Made by a program: the position numbers and the translations under genes. From Euborellia annulipes (lineage: Eukaryota > Arthropoda > Insecta > Dermaptera > Anisolabididae), in the NCBI GenBank assembly GCA_023213315.1, contig JAKCPI010015030.1:47774-111773 (forward strand): DNA of 64,000 nt. The letters run 5' to 3'. Positions 11,491-21,876 of this stretch are shown here, in pieces (within the stretch, counting starts at the first letter, position 1; each line of letters starts with the position of its first letter). Under the pieces are notes generated by a model. That model had not been told where the DNA came from and ran no database searches. It saw nothing but the letters and a program-made list of their open reading frames with translations.

Positions 11491-11858
11491 TTTTTTTGTA
11501 TGCGAGTCTCATCCCATCTTTTCAGACTCAGGTTTCGGCCACTTTTTGGCCGAAACCGAATATTAAGTCGGTTCCTAATTTAAAACATTAGGAGAAATAT
11601 CCTTTCCTTGGATATAGCCATTGCAAATTAAAAAGAATAAATGTCAGCTGCCAATAATATATCTATTTGGCCAGATTTCGCCCCGCATGGATCTGCTAAT
11701 CTTAAATTTTGAATATGTTGCCAGGAATCAATAATGATATTTGATTGAGGAAGATCTGATGTGATTTTGTCAAGTATAAGAGCCTTTAACTTAAAAGTCG
11801 TCGAAGAATTTGTAAGCGATCTGAATTCTAAATAAACATATTCTCTAGCGGTCTACAG
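11491..11858. other. CCGAAACC-rich right part and spacer
   Basis: The GGTTTCGGCC inverted repeat (about 11528-11560) pairs in content with the sequence left of the F1 copy. The rest, to 11858, is unassigned. Confidence 0.4.
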
Positions 11859-12120
11859 TTTTTTTTTTTTTTTTTAACATTCACACTTTTTTCTCATTCA
11901 CACTCACATTCACACAGTCTTTTCGGCAACGTAGGCCATTTAAGACTTTGACGATAACCGTTATTTATGAATTTATCTATATTGGGGTCCAGGCATTCTT
12001 ATTTAAGCAATTTGGTATCCAGATGGCTTAAATAAAATCATCGGACTGCCTGGGGTCCGAACCCGCGACGTTTGGTATACGAGGTTAGCACGCTAACCTC
12101 TACAACAAGCCCCGAGGGCT
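11859..12120 (-). mobile_element. tRNA-derived SINE (3) with 10-bp target duplication
   Basis: Complete and reversed. A poly-T run (the poly-A tail of the insert) starts at 11859, and the tRNA-like head ends near 12120, with GGTTCGGACCCC on the - strand. CGGTCTACAG occurs at both 11849-11858 and 12121-12130, a clean duplication showing target-primed insertion through the A-tail. Confidence 0.92.
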
Positions 12121-12130
12121 CGGTCTACAG

Positions 12131-12456
12131 TTAATAGAATTTAATCCTGATAATTTTTGCGTTTTTGTCGAGCCCAGAAAAAATTTCAAATTTATTTGTT
12201 TTTGATCAGTTGTAATCTTAGAAAAGGACCCACTCAGGTTTACTTGAGGTTGACGTCTTGTGTCACAATCGATAGCAACGCTCTTCTCACCTACCAAGTG
12301 TAAAGGCATTAAGTGAGCACGACTTGAACACAACTTTTGACTAATTGAGTCAACGCATTATAAAATAAAGAAAATTAAAAAAATATATATTCAGCCAACT
12401 AGCAACACTCAAGAGTAGATTACACAATATATGACATTAATTTGTATGTGACTTAA
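12131..12456. other. unassigned spacer
   Basis: It contains GTTGACGTCTTGTGTCAC and similar moderately GC-balanced sequence, and a - strand frame at 12100-12333 that overlaps the SINE. I find no evidence of an exon. Confidence 0.4.
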
Positions 12457-13020
12457 GGGGGAATGGGAGCGAATGTGTTACGCATGTTTTTCCCGATAAG
12501 ATGGCGTTGTGTGTCATAAAAAGTATGCCCAAAAAATCACGTAATTCGAAAATTTGCCAAGAGATGTCAGAATGGTAGCTAATAATATTTAATGCATTTG
12601 GTTGATTTTCATTGATTTTTTAACAATAAATACTTTATAAATGTTATTATATATTATGTATCTTTTATAAAAGCATAAAAATACATAGGCCAGATATAGG
12701 CTAACACTATATCGGCTATATTGACGATATCGGCTGTTAGACTAGCCTGCCATCTATTGTAAGAATGCTGAACTAATTGGACAGTTGATTTTTAAATAAA
12801 TCATTTAAGCTTATTTTTAAAATTTTGTAATTAATATGTGATTAATAATAACAATAAATTCATTTTTAAATTTTAAAAAATTAAAGATTATTGGGAGAGA
12901 TTGTTTTTACTTTCTCGTATAGAGAAAGTTATGTAATCGTAAAAAAATTCGACTTCGAGATTTTGATGTTTCTCCACGTTTTAGACCTCCCTGAGTCCAA
13001 AAAAACCATTTTTGGCATTA

Positions 13021-13062
<42 letters not shown>

Positions 13063-14021
13063 CACGATTGCTTAAAAACCAAAGCAGTTAGATCGATGAA
13101 ATTTGGTATATGCTCCTTACACTAAAATTGTAGATTTCTATCAACTTTTGGAGTAAATAAGTCACTTGGAAGTAGTACTTTACTTAAAAAGTTTTTTCAA
13201 AAATTTTGAAATTTTCAATTTTTTTGTTATATTATAATAAAATACTCTATTTTAAAAAGTTTTTATTCTTTGACATTTTTCGAAAACTAAATAGTTTTTG
13301 AAATAATCAAAGAAGAAATAGAAAATTTTCGTTAATTTTGATAAAAAAATCAAAACAAAATCATACAGGTGTCATTAAAAAAAGGGTAAATATAAACAAA
13401 TTCATTTGTTTCACAAATTCATTTGTTTATATTTACCCTTTTTTTAATGACACCTGTATGATTTTGTTTTGATTTTTTTATCAAAATTAACGAATATTTT
13501 CTATTTCTTCTGTGATTATTTCAAAAACTATTCAGTTTTCGAAAAAATGTCAAAGAATAAAAACTTTTTAAAATAGAGTATTTTATCATAATATAACAAA
13601 AAAATTGAAAATTTCAAAATTTTTGAAAAAACTTTTTAAGTAAAGTACTACTTCCAAGTGACTTATTTACTCCAAAAGTTGATAGAAATCTACAATTTTA
13701 GTGTAAGGAGCATATACCAAATTTCATCGATCTAGCTCATTTGATTTTTTAGCAATCGTGTTCACACACACACCCAGACGTAATTCCAAAAGAATATACG
13801 AGAAAGTCTCGGGGAAGTCAATCCCCATATTTTTGTATTTGCTTGATAACAAAAAAATTAATTATGATAATTTTTTAATAAGGCATTAAAAAAATTATAG
13901 CTCGATGTCCCAATAATCTCATATGAATTTAATTCATTTAAAAAAAAAAACCGCATTGAAACATTCCTTATAATAGTCTAGTTTTTTTTAATGTAAGTTT
14001 AGACGTCGCTCCTGAACCCCC
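12457..14021 (+). mobile_element. F4 TTAA element carrying an F2 insertion
   Basis: Flanked by TTAA (12453-12456 and 14022-14025). The termini are GGGGGAATGGGAGCG and, reversed, GGGGGTTCAGGAGCGACG. The body matches the uninterrupted 626-bp copy at 48188-48813, except that F2 is inserted after GAGATTGTTTTT. No transposase frame is visible. TTAA targets are typical of piggyBac and Kolobok, and the GGGGG end does not settle which. Confidence 0.85.
12909..13829. mobile_element. F2 inverted-arm element, reference copy
   Basis: Two arms of about 430 bp, near 12960-13395 and 13418-13780, are reverse complements around a centre near 13400-13418. They carry AACACGATTGC, GATCGATGAAATTTGGTATA, AGTAGTACTTTACTTAAAAA and AGGTGTCATTAAAAAAAGGG. 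The two ends differ. The left end is an F1-like ACTTTCTCGTATAGAGAAAGT hairpin with a TG run. The right end is CCCAGACGTAATTCCAAAAG, ACGAGAAAGTCTCGGGGAAG, then a GGGGA/TCCCC mini-hairpin. No open frame is visible. It inserted into a T-run of F4. Confidence 0.85.
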
Positions 14022-14593
14022 TTAAATTATTATAATTAACGACTGAAGAAACCCAAGAAATGAAAGGTGGAAAGTCCAGTCAAAAGATGGGAGCGAGCCG
14101 CAAAGCTAGTTATTTATTGAAACAGACGCTCTGTTCATACACTTTGTTGTTGCTAATTCATTTTCCTCCCTTGTTCTGATAAAATGAGCCTATTAATAAA
14201 AAAACACTTTGAAACATTGAAAAATGACTGCAATTTTATTAAATAGAAAAAAAAAAGAGTGAGAGAGAGAGAGAGAGAAAAAAATGAACTGCCGAACGTT
14301 CAATTGTAATGTGTGCAATCTACCTACGTTTGTATATGTAATAAATGCTCTAAAAGCTGTTAAATGGGCGTTAATTTGTTTTTTTCTCTACCCCCCAAAA
14401 GAGTGAATGAAATGTTTTTAGGGGGAAAAATTGGAAAGAGGAAAGATTAGATTTCGTAAATTTCCTTCTTGAGCAAAAAATTCCAGAAAATGAATTTGCT
14501 CATTGGAAAGCATCGAGTTTTGTCTTGGCGTTATGAAAAAATAAAGTCAATTAAATAAATTAATTAAATCTCTCGAATGAAAAATAATAGAAA
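14022..14593. other. unassigned spacer
   Basis: AT-rich, with a short GA run at about 14260-14278. No supported gene or repeat. Confidence 0.4.
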
Positions 14594-15170
14594 TCTGGTG
14601 TGACTGTCGTACAGCACACAACTTTCTCTTACCATAGGTAATCGAAAATTGTGTTCTGTGCTTGTCACATCAGATTTTTTTGTGTCGACATATATTTATT
14701 TCCGCCGATAGAATTCAAGATGTAAAATTTATTAGTATGGGAAAATATTTATGTTGTTACCATGGCAACCATTTCTCCTATCTTCTCTATGAAGTACTAG
14801 AGTAAAGTGGTCTTCGGAAGATTTCAATGGCAAAATGAGGATATACATTTTATAGAGAATTTAAAAAATAAAAGGTCGAGCAGCCTGCTGTGGGTTCTTA
14901 AATAAAGAAATTAACATAGCTGCTCGACCTTTTATTTTCTACTACATACTGATTCAGCTATTCGCCTCGCTAACATAGAATTTAAAAAATTTGAAATTTT
15001 TGAATTTAAACAAAATTGTTGCAGCGAATTTTGAAAAAATCAAAAAAAAGTTCACCAGTATAGTATTAGTACTCTTTGACCGATTTTGTTCAAAAGCTTA
15101 TTTTCACGCCCTAGGGAGGTGCCTAACTTAAATATAAAATTTCAACCTCCTAATTCAATTATGTGTCTCT
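14594..15170 (+). mobile_element. F1 copy, left half of a head-to-head pair
   Basis: Hairpin A begins at 14594. The body runs to the CCTAATTCAATTA segment beside a TG-rich run, but hairpin B is absent. The neighbouring sequence continues as a second F1 in reverse orientation. A 108-bp element sits inside at 14869-14976. Confidence 0.78.
14869..14976. mobile_element. 108-bp hairpin element with 13-bp target duplication
   Basis: AGAATTTAAAAAA occurs at 14856-14868 and again at 14977-14989, where intact F1 has a single copy. The insert holds an inverted pair of AAAAGGTCGAGCAGC around 14870-14885 and 14921-14936, with TTCTTAAATAAAGAAATT in the loop. The long duplication fits retrotransposition or a Penelope-type insertion better than a cut-and-paste element. 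I do not recognise the family. Confidence 0.75.
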
Positions 15171-15822
15171 GTGTGTAATGTGTGTGTGTGTGTGTGTGTA
15201 TCCAATTTAAAGCATGAAGAAATTGAGCTAGGAAATTTAAATTTTATATTTAAGTTAGACACCCGCCTGGAGCGTGAAAATAAGCTTTTAAACAAAATCG
15301 GCCAAAGAGTACTAGTACTTTACTGATGTACTTTTTCAGTTTTTATCGATTTTCTCAAAATTCCCTCCAAAGAATTTGATTAAAATTCATAAATCAATTA
15401 TTTTTTAGATGCTCTTTCAAATGTATATTCTCGTTTTGCCCTCAAAATTGTTTGAAGCACACTTTACTCTTGTACTCCATAGGAAGGATAGGAGAAATGG
15501 TTGCCATGGTAACAAAATATAAATATTTTCCCATACTTATAAAGTTTACATCTTGAATTCAAATGTACCCTACTATCGGAAACTAAATATATCTCAACAC
15601 AAAAAATCTGGTTGGCTTAATTAAGAATGCCTGGACCCCTAATATGTGTATATTATCAATAACGGATATCGTTTAAAGTCTTAAATGGCCTGAGTTGCCG
15701 AAAAGACTGTGTGAATGTGAGTGTGAATGAGAAAAAAGTGTGAATGTTTAAAAAAAAAAAAAAAAAAAAAAAAATCTGGTGTGACAAGCACAGTACACAA
15801 CTTTCTCTTGCCGAAGGGTAAG
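15171..15822 (-). mobile_element. F1 copy, right half of a head-to-head pair
   Basis: It starts in the TG run (about 15179-15200) and proceeds in reverse orientation to hairpin A, which is split by a SINE (15613-15768) and truncated by a second SINE at 15823. Hairpin B is missing here too, so the two F1 halves share one core. Confidence 0.78.
15613..15768 (+). mobile_element. 5'-truncated SINE (4)
   Basis: Only the 3' half is present: GGCTTAATTAAGAATGCCTG through GAGTTGCCGAAAAGACTGTG and a long A-tail. AAAAAATCTGGT precedes it (15601-15612) and closes it (15769-15780), a 12-bp target duplication within hairpin A of F1. The tRNA head is absent, as expected from incomplete reverse transcription. 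Confidence 0.85.
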
Positions 15823-16047
15823 AGTACACTTTTTCCCATTCACACAGTCTTCTCGGCAACTCGGGCCATATAAGACTTTACTATAACCGTTATAATTTAT
15901 AACATGTATTGGGGGTCCAGGCATTTCTATTTAAGCCACTTGGTATCCAAATGGTTTAAATAAAATCATCGGACTGCCTGGGGTCCGATCCCGTGACCTT
16001 CGGTATAGAAGATAGGACGCTACCAACTACACAAAGCCCGGGGCCCT
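15823..16047 (-). mobile_element. tRNA-derived SINE (5)
   Basis: Reversed, with a short tail. The head near 15985-16047 reads, on the - strand, GTGTAGTTGGTAGCGTCC and GGGATCGGACCCCAGGCAG. Its B box is mutated (GGGATCGGACC). The right edge merges with unassigned DNA. Confidence 0.8.
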
Positions 16048-17277
16048 ATATTCGTAACTAAACTTCTTTCTTTTGACTACAAAACAAAAGAGTATCCAGG
16101 CTTGGCAAGTGGGTGAATGGCTTCTTATGCCCTCAGCTCAACAAGACAGAAAAACAAAATTTATTCTGTTTTGATTAATATCTTAATCGCTTCTTATGAA
16201 TAATATTTTTTCCTTCTCATTATTTATTTATTTATTTATTTTTGCTGGGTCTAGGTATTGTAGATAAGCAAATCATTTAGATTTTTATCAATTCAAATAA
16301 AATGATAGCAATCACTCCTCCGACGAAGTCTTTATTTATTTCTTTTGATTGATTTGTCCAGGAATAAATGAAATCCCGTTATTCCCGAATAATTTTCTTT
16401 TCAAGGTTGCTTTGTTTGTTTGTAGTTTTTGTATTGTTTGCAGTTAGCCATCGAAGACTAGTGACTCTAAAAGGAGGGGATATTTAGTGCCATCCCTAAT
16501 GTGCCGATATTTCCCAAACAAAATTTCTTGGCATTATTTTATGGATAATAAATATTATTATCTAATCGGGTAATTTTGTTAATTTATCTCACTTTTTTCA
16601 TATATATTATCTTTTTGTTTCATGCATATTCAAATGCAAAAACGAATTAACTGGACATTCTGTTCATTATTATCAATTGAATGATATAATAAAAAAAAAA
16701 TTATTATTATTGATGAGAATTTTCAAATGTTTAAATAATTTGCATATCTGCTTACCTACACTCTACATATTAATAATATAGTAGAATGAGCAGTTGGGGG
16801 GGGGGTGGCTTTGGTAAAATAGAAGCAGTATTTTCTCAGATCTCACTTATTGTAGATTGATAGAACAAATATTGTAGATGTTGATAATAGAAATAGTGTA
16901 GATTTAAAAATTCATGATCTACCAAAAAATTTCCATGGAATAAAAATAATAGATGACGATTTCAAGAGGGGCAGAGCCGAGAGGGTAAATTTCTTGGGAA
17001 TAATACTGAAGTGGATTCTCGTTTAATCAATCAGGAGGACGGATTTTGCCATTAGGTGGATTTGAACTCGAATTGCCTTCAGGATCAGCGGCGTAACTAG
17101 CCTTTGAGGGGCGGGGAGGGGGAGCGAAGTTGATTAACTAGAGCGCCGTTTTTCGTTGGACCCTTTTTTTTTTTTTTTTTGTAATTTTTCTCCGGACTAG
17201 TGATATACAATGAATTTATTATGATTTGAAAAAAAAAAAAACCCGAAGATTCAGGTAAAAAGCCAATATTTCTTATA
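16048..17277. other. unassigned AT-rich region
   Basis: No coding exon or repeat family recognised. A G-run lies at about 16796-16806. A TTTA tetranucleotide run is near 16222-16245. An A/T-rich tract around 17165-17180 reads as poly-T. Confidence 0.5.
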
Positions 17278-17282
17278 ATAAA

Positions 17283-17330
<48 letters not shown>

Positions 17331-17533
17331 CGCTAATGTCCGTCTGTCTGTCACGCTCTATTTAGGCAACTTCCCGTTAGAATTTTGAAATCAAATTTTA
17401 TATGCATAAAGAAGACCTCGGGATTACAGAAAAAATTATTTTCATCCCGAAATTCCTATAACTTTTTGAGCTATCAATTCTTAACGTTACGATTTCTCCC
17501 ATAGGAAATGTATAGAGAAATATTTATGTATTC
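17278..17533 (+). mobile_element. F3 repeat, 5' part (interrupted by a LINE)
   Basis: It starts with CTCTCTCTC and an AT-dinucleotide run (about 17296-17327). Then come AATTCGCTAATGTCCGTCTG, the CAACTTCCCGTTAGAATTTT stretch and CCCATAGGAAATGTATAGAG, ending TATTTATGTATTC. The element resumes at 19341 beyond the LINE. Confidence 0.85.
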
Positions 17534-17873
17534 AAAAAGATTAAAACTGATCCTGCGAATAATCGGGATGACAGAAGAGAGATGGCCAAAAAGATGTCTT
17601 AAAGAGCTGATAAGAAGAAGAGGAAATGGAGAAATTACAAGATGGATGGAGGAAGTGGAGAGGATTGGTAGAGAGGGAGGAAGACCTAACATAATAGAAG
17701 ACATAATCCAAAATGAAAATAACATTACCCATATATTGACAAGATGCTCCGAAATACTAAGAACAAAGTTGGACACTGAGATCCAACAGACATGGACAAA
17801 AATAGATAACTCCACCTACAACACCACCTACAGATACCTAAAAAAGACCCTCGGAACTGAAAGTTATCTATTA
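17534..17873 (+). pseudogene. LINE ORF2 C-terminal fragment, part 1
   Basis: An open frame, in phase with the codon starting at 17535, carries charged sequence (RLKLILRIIGMTEERWPKR, later TRWMEEVERIGREGGRP). This suits the region after the reverse transcriptase in I/Jockey-group ORF2. It ends where the DNA transposon enters (SYLL followed by the TTA duplication). Removing that insertion and one TTA restores the frame into the fragment at 18870. Only the C-terminal end of the ORF is left, so it is not functional. Confidence 0.75.
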
Positions 17874-18869
17874 GGGTGCGTACACACCTGCGCTCTGCTC
17901 CGCTCGCGAGCAGTTCGCGGCTCGTGTTCGTTGCTCGTTCCATTTTCATTGAAATTATTCATTTTGACGAACCTGCCGCGATCCAAAGAAAAGCCACGAA
18001 CATTTGAATTTTTATTATTAATTATTTATAATTATTAATCGCAAATAGATTGTGTTGCTGAGCGCGCCTAATTACTAATAAAAAACATTTAAACTAATTA
18101 TTATTTGGTGTAGATAATAATGTCTCTGAGGCGAGATAGAGAAAACGCTCTTGCCGTTTCGGTTATGAGTGGTGCTTTTTTGCTAATGGCAAGTTTGTCA
18201 AAAAAGAAAAGGAGACAACGACGTTGGTGGTGTACTAATCTATTTAAAAAACATAATGGTAGTGAAATTGTGATGGACTTGAGGTCGCAACAAATAAACG
18301 GTCAATATAAGAATTTTACTCGAATGTCAGAGATTATTTGTCAAGTCTATTTAATATAAAAATAATAAATTTTAATATCAATTTATATTTTATATAATTT
18401 TTTTTTTTTATTAAACCCGATCCTTTGAAAATATTTGATTAATTCTTCATTTATTGAAAACTGATATTAAAATTTACTTAAAAAATACTATATAAAATCA
18501 TCATAGGCCTATATTTTAAGGAAATAATATGCATATAATTAACCTCCCTGGTCTCTGAGGGACATAGAAGATGATAATATTAAAAAAAATATTTAAATAA
18601 TGATTTAGAGAAGACTTATAAACGCTAAAAGTAGGTCTATTTTATATTTTGCTCGCGAGCTGTTCGCGAGCCTCTCGCGGCACCGCAGCGCGCCGTCCAA
18701 ATCTGAGCCGCGAACCATCAAAGGGTTTGTCGAAAAAGCCGACAAGAGATGGATCGCGGCAAGCAGCTCGCGAGCGACTCTCGAGCAGCTCTCGAGCATC
18801 TCAAAACCCGTACACATCTAACGAACATGGTGCTCGCGAGCGGAGCAGAGCGCAGGTGTGTACGCACCC
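17874..18869 (+). mobile_element. PIF/Harbinger-like element, 996 bp
   Basis: Perfect 39-bp terminal inverted repeats (17874-17912 and 18831-18869) begin GGGTGCGTACACACCTGCGC. The 3-bp target duplication TTA lies at 17871-17873 and 18870-18872. The TIR type and TWA target are the PIF/Harbinger signature. Both ends are rich in GCTCGCGAGC palindromes, unlike the AT-rich centre. It holds only the N-terminal part of a transposase, so it would need a helper. Confidence 0.9.
18120..18359 (+). pseudogene. N-terminal remnant of a Harbinger transposase
   Basis: A 79-codon frame. Its KRRQRRWWCTNLF stretch, followed by a spaced GQYKNFTRMSE, matches the conserved start of PIF/Harbinger transposases: a basic R-W-W motif, then Y-x-N-F-x-R-M-S. 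The catalytic DDE domain is absent. The next element edge is 500 bases away, so the gene was truncated by internal deletion. Confidence 0.75.
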
Positions 18870-19172
18870 TTAGATGAAAGAATACCAGAAAAAAACAAAA
18901 CAATATGGGCTAGACTAAGATGCGGAAACGACATCATAAAATATGGGGCAAACACAAGATGTAGCTTCTGCGACAAGGAAGAAGAATCAGTGCTCCACTT
19001 CCTGGAATGCGAAGTACTGAGAGAGGGGATGAGTGAAGAATGGCGGGGATGGCTGGAGGAAAAGAGGACAGAGATAGCAGATGAAGAAAAACTCTCAAGT
19101 CACTGGAATAAAGGACCAGATAAAAAGTGGTGTGAGCTCTGGAATCTTATAAAAGAACTGAAGAAAGCATAA
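18870..19172 (+). pseudogene. LINE ORF2 C-terminal fragment, part 2 (zinc knuckle)
   Basis: It continues the frame of the fragment ending at 17873. It contains RLRCGNDIIKYGANTRCSFC and a C-x2-C-x8-H-x3-C cluster (codons 18960-19010), the C-terminal cysteine-histidine motif of I/Jockey/R1-type ORF2 proteins. It stops at TAA 19170-19172. The preserved frame on both sides suggests that the LINE was fairly young when the DNA element landed. Confidence 0.82.
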
Positions 19173-19340
19173 AGCCAATGAAATTAAAACAAAATTTACT
19201 ATGTCAAAAAATCTGTAAATTGAATTTAAATGTACAAATGTAATAATATTGATTTAAAGAAAAATGTATCCCAAACCCCAAACAGGGGAGGGAAGGAATC
19301 AAAATAAATTATTATTATTATTATTATTATTTATGTATTC

Positions 19341-19445
19341 TTTACATTTGTGTATTCCAAGTATGTAAACAAATCCTCAAGCAGGCATTGGAATGAAATA
19401 ATAATATTTTCTTTTCATAAATAAGAAAAGGCGAGGCGCCCACCC
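19341..19445 (+). mobile_element. F3 repeat, 3' part
   Basis: Continues F3 after the LINE: TTTACATTTGTGTATTCC, AAATCCTCAAGCAGGCATTG and AAGAAAAGGCGAGGCGCCC. The longer GC-rich tail is mostly gone. Confidence 0.8.
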
Positions 19446-19524
19446 CCTACCTAGTTACGCTACTGCTCAGGATTATAAGCTTATCCTTTCGACTAATCAT
19501 CTTTTAAAAATATGTCGATATAAC

Positions 19525-19572
19525 ACCGAAGAAAGTTGTGTGATGAGCTACCAGTCACACCAGATTTTTTTT
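19525..19572 (-). repeat. half of F1 hairpin A
   Basis: GAAGAAAGTTGTGTGATGAG and CCAGTCACACCAGATTTT form one arm of the F1 terminal hairpin. No F1 body is attached. Confidence 0.6.
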
Positions 19573-19633
19573 CGCCAAAGAAGAAAATATTCGCTTACAT
19601 GAGGAAGAAAGCAAATAAAAATATCAAAACTTT

Positions 19634-20291
19634 TACTTTCTCGTACCTCTATATATATGTTAATATATAGAGAGAGAAAGTATTGGATTCATGTCAAAAA
19701 TTCGATGTCGAGATTTTGATGGATCTTCACGTTTTGAGGTCCCCTGAATCCAAAAAAGTGGTTTTCGCGACATGGTCTGTCTGTGTGTGTGTCTGTCTAT
19801 GAACAAAATATCTCAAGAACGAAAAGAGCTAGGAAGTTGAAATTTTATATTTAAGTTAGGCACCCCCATGGGACGTGACACGAAGCTTTTGAACAAAATC
19901 GACCAAAGAGTACTAGTACTTTACTGATTCACTTTTTCAGTTTTTTTCAATTTTCTCTAAATTTGCTCCAACGATTTTTTTTTTTTAATTCAAAAATCAA
20001 TTATTTTTTTAGATTCTCTATAAAATGTATATTCTCATTTTGTGATTGAAATCTTCTGAAGACCACTTTACTCTTGTACTCCATAGAAAAGATAGGAGAA
20101 ATGGTTGCCATGGTATCAAAATATAAATATTTTCCCATACTTATAAATTTTACATCTTGAATTGAATTGTACCCTACTGTCGGAAACTAAATATATGTCG
20201 ACACAAAAAATCTGGTGTGACAAGCACAGAACACAACTTTCGATTACCGAAGGTAAGAGAAAGTTGTGTGCTGTGCGCCAGTCACACCAGA
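19634..20291 (-). mobile_element. F1 copy, full length
   Basis: Hairpin B (TACTTTCTCGTACC) is at the left. The core GTCTGTCTGTGTGTGTGTCT is followed by AACAAAATATCTCAAGAACG. Hairpin A is intact at the right (ends 20291), including TTACCGAAGGTAA at its centre. Confidence 0.88.
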
Positions 20292-20660
20292 TTTTTTTTT
20301 ATAAAATTAAGAAAAAATAAAACTTGGAGACTTGTGCATTGTTCTTAAGGCTATTGTTATAAAGTGCATGCAACATTTGCATTAGACAAAAGATGTGGGT
20401 TGGCCTAATGATCCATGCGACAGCACTACCAAACTTTCTTCATTTAGAACGAACGAACGTCTTCGTCTTCTTTTTCTTATAATCAAAAGAGATGTGACCT
20501 TCCTTTTCTATACGCTGGATAGAAGGATTATTTTTTGTTTCCCTGTCAAAATATAATAATATTAAAATTTATAACATGGAAAGTAAGTAACAGATTCAAT
20601 ACAATGGGCGCAATAAGAAATTTTTTTTAATGTTTATTATAAATTATAGCTAATTAGTAA
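20292..20660. other. unassigned spacer
   Basis: Mixed-composition DNA with AACGAACGAACG near 20448. No exon or repeat is recognised. Confidence 0.4.
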
Positions 20661-20668
20661 AAATGTCA

Positions 20669-21777
20669 GGCTAATCTTTACTATAAAGTTCGCTCCCACC
20701 AGAGAGCGCTGGCGGGCTTTACTCACGATTCTTTCGTTCTCCCACTTTGTGATTCGTTCTTTAAATTTAATTTTAAAACCGTCATGATAATATTCAACAT
20801 ATCAACATATAACATATTCCTGAGACAAAAATAAACAAAAAACAAAAAAAAATAAAAATAAACATAAAAATATTCAACACAATATGCCTTGGAAAAAAAA
20901 TTGTTTATACCCGCCATCAGAGAAGGATCACGCCGAGGAGAGTGAGTCTTAAGGTAAGGATCTACTTTTTTTTAAACAACTTGCAGGGGTCCTGAATTAA
21001 TTGTTTCGGTCCGGTGCAGTTAGGTTTTCCTTTAGATAATAAAGTGATTTGGTAGCAATAATATTTTAAAAAAACTTGTAGGGATCCCTTGTCCGAGAGC
21101 CGCCGGAGGCGGCTCGGAGACCTTCGGGTTTAAGTTCGGTTATTTTATTTTTAGAAAAAAATTCAAAACAACTAGGGAATTCTCGGCTTCGGTTCGGTTC
21201 GGTTTGGTTCGGCTCGGCTCAGTTCGGTTCAAAATCATCCAGTTAGAAGCGATTCGGTAGCTTTTAAAAAAAAATTTCGGGCCCGAAGGGTCCGAAAATT
21301 TATTTTTAAGGGCTACCGAATAGCTTCTAACTGGATGGTTTCGAACCGAACTGAGACGAGCCGAACCGAACCGAAACCGAACCGAAGTCGACACTAGTGA
21401 CAAAACAACTTCAGGGGACACGACCTAATTGTTTCGGTCCTTCGGTTGCAGTTCGGTTTCCTTCGATTAAAGAAAATTTAAAAAAACTAGGGAATTCTCG
21501 GCCTTAGTGACAAAACAAATAGCATGCATAAATAAACCCAAAAAAGTAAGTAAAAATATATAGGGTGAATTCTCCCTGAAAAACTTCCCAATAATTTACT
21601 TACCGTATTATAGGATCACGCCAAAAAATGATCATCAAGAATATTAAAAAAAAAAAAACATGCATCTTAAAGAAAAGAACGAAAGAATCATGAACGAAGA
21701 GCTAATTTCAAAAAAAGAACTAGTCAGATGTAGCCAGCGCTCTCTGGTGGGAGCGAACTTTATAGTAAAGATTAACC
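20669..21777. mobile_element. F5 foldback-type DNA element, copy 1
   Basis: Terminal inverted repeats of about 42 bp start GGYTAATCTTTACTATAAAG and contain TTCGCTCCCACCAGAGAGCG. The 8-bp target duplication AAATGTCA is exact (20661-20668, 21778-21785). Inside lies a second palindrome of about 110 bp per arm (about 21175-21395) made of GGTTCGG units, plus a GAGCCGCCGGAGGCGGCTC hairpin near 21096. No transposase is seen. A GG terminus with an 8-bp duplication would fit Merlin-like or related superfamilies. This is not decided. Confidence 0.82.
21175..21395. repeat. inner GGTTCGG palindrome of F5
   Basis: Left arm CTTCGGTTCGGTTCGGTTTG through ATCATCCAGTTAGAAGC, right arm its reverse complement, with centre TTTCGGGCCCGAAGGGTCCG. 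The many CCGAAC units explain a spurious open frame on the - strand at 21140-21421. Confidence 0.8.
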
Positions 21778-21876
21778 AAATGTCAACATTTTTAAACAGA
21801 AATTGAGTAAAAAATAATACTAGAAGGGGAACTTGGTTTGTCGTCAAAAACACCATCGGAATTTACAGGGGTTTAA

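Larger units (their letters stand above)
17534..19327 (+). mobile_element. 5'-truncated non-LTR retrotransposon (I/Jockey-like)
   Basis: It inserted into F3 with a 13-bp target duplication, TATTTATGTATTC, at 17521-17533 and 19328-19340. It keeps the last part of its ORF, a short 3' UTR with CCAAACCCCAAACAGGGGAG and a TTA-repeat tail (about 19308-19327). Tails of short tandem repeats are usual in the I/Jockey group. A PIF/Harbinger element sits inside it at 17874-18869. Confidence 0.88.

Noticed and set aside
203..12120. tRNA genes
   Set aside because: All tRNA-like heads are joined to SINE bodies and tails and lack paired acceptor stems, so they are SINE promoters and not tRNA genes.
17508..18038. 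176-codon frame as a single gene
   Set aside because: It starts in F3, passes through a LINE fragment and runs into the inserted Harbinger end. Only the middle part is real coding sequence.
21140..21421. Arginine/serine/threonine-rich - strand frame
   Set aside because: A by-product of the GGTTCGG palindrome in F5.
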